Part shown: positions 61,801 to 64,000 of the stretch, piece by piece
How the letters are laid out: the number at the start of each line of letters is the position of its first letter
How positions within the stretch are numbered: position 1 is the first letter of the stretch
NCBI GenBank assembly: GCA_963931925.1
Contig: OZ007582.1
Coordinates: 23,087,224-23,151,223 of the forward strand
Origin: Onchidella celtica
Lineage: Eukaryota > Mollusca > Gastropoda > Systellommatophora > Onchidiidae
Length of the DNA stretch: 64,000 nucleotides
Direction: 5' to 3'
Translations under genes and position numbers: made by a program
Notes under the pieces: generated by a model
What the model was told of the DNA's origin: nothing
The model's database searches: none
The model's input: only the letters and a program-made list of their open reading frames with translations

Positions 61801-64000
61801 TTTTGACTTTCTTAACCCCTTCAGTACTGAAACAACATTGCTGTCCACTCTTTACTGCTGCATCAATATACAGATTTTGTTCCTCCATTACTAGCTTTTA
61901 AATATGGATCAATAGCCTGATTAAGATTAATATTTACCATTGAAAACAACTGAAAAACGTGAATCTTAATACAAACTGGACTTGGGAGAAGCTAGCTTTC
62001 AGGGTGTCAGTATTCAAAGGGTTAAGGCAATGTCCTTGATAAAACAAGCTTGGTTGTTTGTTCCGTTTTCTGAATATCATGAAGATTAGGTTTCTGCCTT
62101 CAAAATCCAAAATTTTCAGAAGAAATCTCTTCAAACTAGACACAAGATTTGTGAAGCAAAAATATTTTTATGCATTTTCTAAAAAAAAAGTTATGACTGA
62201 GGCGAAATGTTGCTGATTAAGATAACCAAACATGATTTATTTACGGTCAATACCAGTGGGATGTCAGAACTTTGCATTTGTTCTGCACTAAGTTGGAATT
62301 GTAAAGCTGAAATTTCCTCTTGCAAAGTCTCCACAGCTGCTGCATGTTTCCTCTTCTCTTCCTCCAACTCTTCTTTCAGCTTAGAGATGTCACTGAAAAT
62401 AAGACAGAGACATCGCTAAATATAACATGAAATGTTGCTGAAGATGCCATAGAATAAAAAACTAGAAAACATTTAAATTAGATGAAAAAATAAAATAGTC
62501 AGTGTAATCTACAGAATATATTATCCATTCATATTCAACCTTCTGAAAATGATAAGGAATTTCATGTCAACTTATTCAAATTATGTATCCTTTTCCCTAT
62601 TTGTTTGAATTTGTCTTCATTTTTAAGTGTTAATTTTTAATTTTTCTTTTGAAAGTGAGAATTTTCACTGTAATTTTATCAGTATTTCCCATTTAAAAAA
62701 ATTGCCAGGCTTAAGTCAAATCCTGTTTATTCTGGATTTAATAAATTGTTCAAACCACAGTTAATGAGATGAAAGAAAAATGATTGAGATGACAGTGTAC
62801 CTCACATCCTGAGATGGGATTTGTTTCTTTAGATTGTCTCGCTGCTCCAGAAGATCTCTCCTTTCCTCTTCCAGGTTGCTAACTTGTGTTTTCAGTTCAT
62901 CTGTATCTTTTTCCATTGACAAACCTCTCTCTGGAGGTTCAATATGAGAAATACTGAGGTAAATGATGATTACATCTAATTAAAATATGCTAGTCTCAGA
63001 ACTCTGTGACTCTTCTTGTATACAATATGATAGTCCTAGAACTCTATGAAAGCTCTCGCATATGAAACTCCAGTCCCTGAACTCTATGACTGTGATTTAA
63101 ATTGTCCAATAAAATTAATTTCACACCTATTTGACAAAAACAGAGCAAGACACAGGTAGACATAGCAATTCTCAATGTAAAAGAATGATTCAAATTAGTG
63201 TATAAAGCCGCTCATTAAAGCATTGCTCAGGTGCCTACCTTGTAATTCCATGTGCTCAAGACTAAGACTTTCCAAAGCATTCTTGGTCTCTGTTAGAGTT
63301 TCCTCCAGAACTTTTGTGCTGAACTCTGTCTGGGTCTGGTAACCCTCAACCTCTTTTTCCAAATCTGATTTCTCAGCTACAATCTTGTTGTACAGCACTT
63401 TCAGATCTTCCAACTGCTGCTCCACCCCTCGCTTCTCAGACAATTTATCCTGACTTTCATCCTCAGCTTTCTTCAATGCCTGTCTCATCTCTGCTATTGC
63501 TCTCTCCAAAGATTCCTTTTCATCCTGAACTTTGGTAATGGCCTCTGACATGGCAGTAACTTCTGATGTCAGTGACAGCTTTTCTGCTGTAATCGTTTCT
63601 AGTTGTGAGTAAGACAGTGCCAGTTGCTCTGATGTCTCTGTTAACTGGAACTTAATTTGCTGCGCATCTTCTAGAGCTGCATCCGTTTGTGTGAGTAAAT
63701 GGTCTCTCTCCTCCGTCAAAGATGCCAGTTCTGAGTTCAGTTTATTGATGAACTCAGCTCCTTCAGTTGATGATGATGTTAAATTAGCCAAATTTGCATT
63801 CAGCTCCTCTATTTTAGTTTCATAATCTGAACACTTTCTTTCTAGCAATTTTTCTGTCTCTTCCACTTTTGACTCCAGATAACTGATTCTCTCTGAGAAA
63901 GATGCTGTTTCATTTTCATGTCTCACTTTCATTTCTACAGTGTCCGACTCCAATTTGGCAATAACCTCTTTCAACTTTGACTCTGAGTCACCAGTCCGTG
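46841..64000 (-). CDS. FYCO1: FYCO1, FYVE and coiled-coil autophagy adaptor (3' part)
   Basis: Fourteen phase-consistent exons, 5' to 3': beyond 64000-63239, 62930-62801, 62392-62254, 61100-60972, 60034-59942, 59793-59627, 58109-57971, 55049-54976, 53634-53468, 52784-52733, 49572-49345, 47830-47671, 47389-47220 and 46892-46841 (stop TGA at 46843-46841). They give about 819 residues: a long heptad-rich coiled coil, a FYVE finger, an acidic linker with a LIR motif, and a GOLD domain. FYCO1 is known in vertebrates as a Rab7 effector. It binds PI3P through FYVE and LC3 through LIR, and recruits kinesin to move autophagosomes and late endosomes. The domain order and the GOLD match (CDSHKQTVRGEL, PGIYTLLFDNTYSR) make the assignment firm. 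The N-terminal RUN domain lies outside the window. The C-terminus is shorter than the vertebrate one and lacks its YDGSD end. Confidence 0.9.
47220..47389 (-). CDS. FYCO1: FYCO1 GOLD domain exon 2
   Basis: Encodes DIVFSVNFRSDD, then CKCDSHKQTVRGEL and KPGIYTLLFDNTYSR. These are the most conserved GOLD strands of FYCO1. Enters in phase 0 and leaves in phase 2. Confidence 0.92.
47671..47830 (-). CDS. FYCO1: FYCO1 GOLD domain exon 1
   Basis: Encodes VWIKPGKTFAVPIDIEAEQ and LLHWEFTSQPK, the first half of the GOLD beta-sandwich. Its phase-2 acceptor CTTGGTCCCAG joins directly to the LIR exon. Confidence 0.9.
49345..49572 (-). CDS. FYCO1: FYCO1 LIR exon
   Basis: An acidic linker ending EEDVDDAMFHFVDQESV. 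Phe at position 0 and Val at +3, with acidic residues before, fit an LC3-interacting region and align with the vertebrate FYCO1 motif DDAVFDIITDEEL. Phase 2 at both ends. Confidence 0.9.
50240..50410. repeat. Diverged tandem pair in FYCO1 intron
   Basis: Two related blocks: TTAATATTAGTTGAGCTTCA with GGAGGAGGAGGACAC, then TTAATATTCATTGTGCCTCA with GGAGGAGAAGGCCAC, about 90 bp apart. They contain stops in each frame and are treated as a repeat. Confidence 0.5.
50640..50748 (+). mobile_element. CR1/L2-type LINE 3' tail
   Basis: AGCGCCTTAGAGCACA, then GAGTGCTATACAGTAAATTA and a short (ATTAC)n end. This matches the common LINE/SINE 3' hairpin-and-tail pattern. Lies in a FYCO1 intron, antisense to the gene. 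No coding part remains. Confidence 0.5.
51757..52062. repeat. Diverged direct repeat, about 153 bp unit
   Basis: Two adjacent units share TTTATTATGTCTGCTGTCG- and TTCTCAACTTGCC-type phrases at about 153-bp spacing, with many differences. An old duplication in a FYCO1 intron. Confidence 0.55.
52733..52784 (-). CDS. FYCO1: FYCO1 linker micro-exon
   Basis: Encodes VVTATHNQTDEGKMRQ. Its 52 bases change phase from 1 to 2, exactly as needed between the FYVE-end exon and the LIR exon. Acceptor ATTCCAG, donor GTAAGTTG. Confidence 0.8.
53468..53634 (-). CDS. FYCO1: FYCO1 FYVE finger exon 3
   Basis: Encodes KKVRVCKPCFDHHNDLG, which carries the RVC motif and the last two zinc cysteines of FYVE. A Ser- and Asp-rich acidic stretch follows (SDDDDGDEDDDQ). 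Confidence 0.9.
54976..55049 (-). CDS. FYCO1: FYCO1 FYVE finger exon 2
   Basis: Encodes HHCRLCGKIYCWACSDYW, with the basic HHCR signature and four zinc ligands. Only 74 bases, phase 0 in and phase 2 out. Confidence 0.92.
55640..55768 (+). mobile_element. LINE 3' tail in FYCO1 intron
   Basis: TCTCTGTAAAGCACCTACAG, then GAACTATATAAATGATC and an (ATT)-rich end. It resembles the 3' end of CR1/L2-type LINEs. Antisense to FYCO1. Confidence 0.45.
56190..56210. repeat. Poly-G tract
   Basis: A run of about 20 G in a FYCO1 intron. Similar runs occur at 52610, 57440 (C), 58186 and 60547 (C). Length is likely variable or assembly-sensitive. Confidence 0.85.
56830..57300. other. GC-rich island with CCAAT motifs in FYCO1 intron
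   Basis: Against AT-rich intron this block contains AACCAATGAAAAC, GACCAATCACAGAGC and a GC-rich stretch around 57020-57050. It could be an internal promoter or the remnant of a mobile element. A + strand frame after 57104 starts at an acceptor-like CTATTTCCAG but has no recognised domain. Confidence 0.25.
57971..58109 (-). CDS. FYCO1: FYCO1 FYVE finger exon 1
   Basis: Encodes the coiled-coil end LWQKTDQLVTEQKRKVAE, then RWQDNSTVIHCRQCKTEF and SLFVRK. It supplies the WxxD motif and the first two cysteines. Ends in phase 0 directly before HHCR. Confidence 0.92.
58540..59030 (-). pseudogene. Dispersed repeat with THAP-like start, copy 2
   Basis: The minus-strand frame MPAGCIAVDCYDRGGKDG, then SKLVRFP, resembles a THAP N-terminus with both cysteines. 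It matches the copy at 2095-2610 over several hundred bases in the same orientation. The continuation of a THAP domain is not seen and the frame soon closes, so it is treated as a repeat carrying an old exon. It lies in a FYCO1 intron, same strand as the gene. Confidence 0.45.
59627..59793 (-). CDS. FYCO1: FYCO1 coiled-coil exon
   Basis: Encodes VESKLAETASRKEKLEGEL and SDNEQIKKKMVKLIK. Heptad pattern with charged flanks. Phase 0 in, phase 2 out. Confidence 0.85.
59942..60034 (-). CDS. FYCO1: FYCO1 coiled-coil exon
   Basis: Encodes MQTNLLHAQELKTGLEAK and NKLEAKLQQ. A 31-codon coiled-coil exon, phase 0 at both ends. Confidence 0.8.
60300..60400. repeat. (GAAA)n purine-rich microsatellite
   Basis: Imperfect GAAA/GAAG repeat in a FYCO1 intron, followed at 60548-60568 by a poly-C run. 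Confidence 0.85.
60972..61100 (-). CDS. FYCO1: FYCO1 coiled-coil exon
   Basis: Encodes ELRSRISELEIIIEELEEEL. 43 codons, strong heptads, phase 0 at both ends; acceptor ATTTCTCAG, donor GTCACT. Confidence 0.85.
62254..62392 (-). CDS. FYCO1: FYCO1 coiled-coil exon
   Basis: Encodes SDISKLKEELEEEKRKHAAA, then VETLQEEISALQFQL. Phase 2 in, phase 0 out. Confidence 0.85.
62801..62930 (-). CDS. FYCO1: FYCO1 coiled-coil exon
   Basis: Encodes ERGLSMEKDTDELKTQVSNL, then EEERRDLLEQRDNLKKQ. Phase 1 in, phase 2 out. Confidence 0.85.
63239..64000 (-). CDS. FYCO1: FYCO1 long coiled-coil exon, cut by window edge
   Basis: An open frame runs off the right edge, so 254 codons are visible and the exon continues. 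The frame has dense heptads (for example EVIAKLESDTVEMKVRHENE) and almost no proline or glycine, the FYCO1 central rod. Ends CAA G before GTAGGC in phase 1. Confidence 0.9.

Overview
This window is animal (metazoan) nuclear DNA. It has split genes with GT-AG introns, long AT-rich introns and many microsatellites, and it holds SINE, LINE, LTR and MITE copies. Repeat content and gene structure suggest a marine invertebrate, possibly a lophotrochozoan or mollusc, but nothing here fixes the species. No bacterial-style operon, CRISPR array or complete RNA gene was seen.

Two host genes converge. On the + strand (2782-27656) a 15-exon gene encodes a cadherin-repeat protein. I rebuilt it by hand. All 14 exon junctions keep reading phase and give 588 residues: a signal peptide, then five extracellular cadherin (EC) repeats, then a stop with no membrane segment. 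A poly(A) signal follows at 27801. One intron appears to start with GC rather than GT. On the - strand, from beyond the right edge to a stop at 46841, lie the last 14 exons (about 819 residues) of FYCO1, the adaptor that links autophagosomes and late endosomes to microtubule motors. They encode a long coiled coil, a FYVE zinc finger, an acidic LIR motif that binds LC3, and a C-terminal GOLD domain.

Much of the rest is mobile DNA. The cadherin introns hold a LINE with an open RT-RNase H frame (11068-14230), two solo LTRs in opposite orientation 17 bp apart (20613-22974), two related TA-flanked MITEs, and several mini- and microsatellites. Between the genes are a near-complete RTE-like LINE with a 17-bp target duplication and an open 1043-residue frame (33025-36967), a LINE 3' piece with a restriction-like endonuclease motif flanked by GATA repeats (30003-30905), a 990-bp terminal-inverted-repeat element, a Mutator-like MITE, and an exact 340-bp tandem duplication (44798-45477).

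The cadherin is predicted to act outside the cell and FYCO1 at endosome and autophagosome membranes. No functional link between them is suggested by the sequence; they are simply convergent neighbours separated by repeat-rich spacer.
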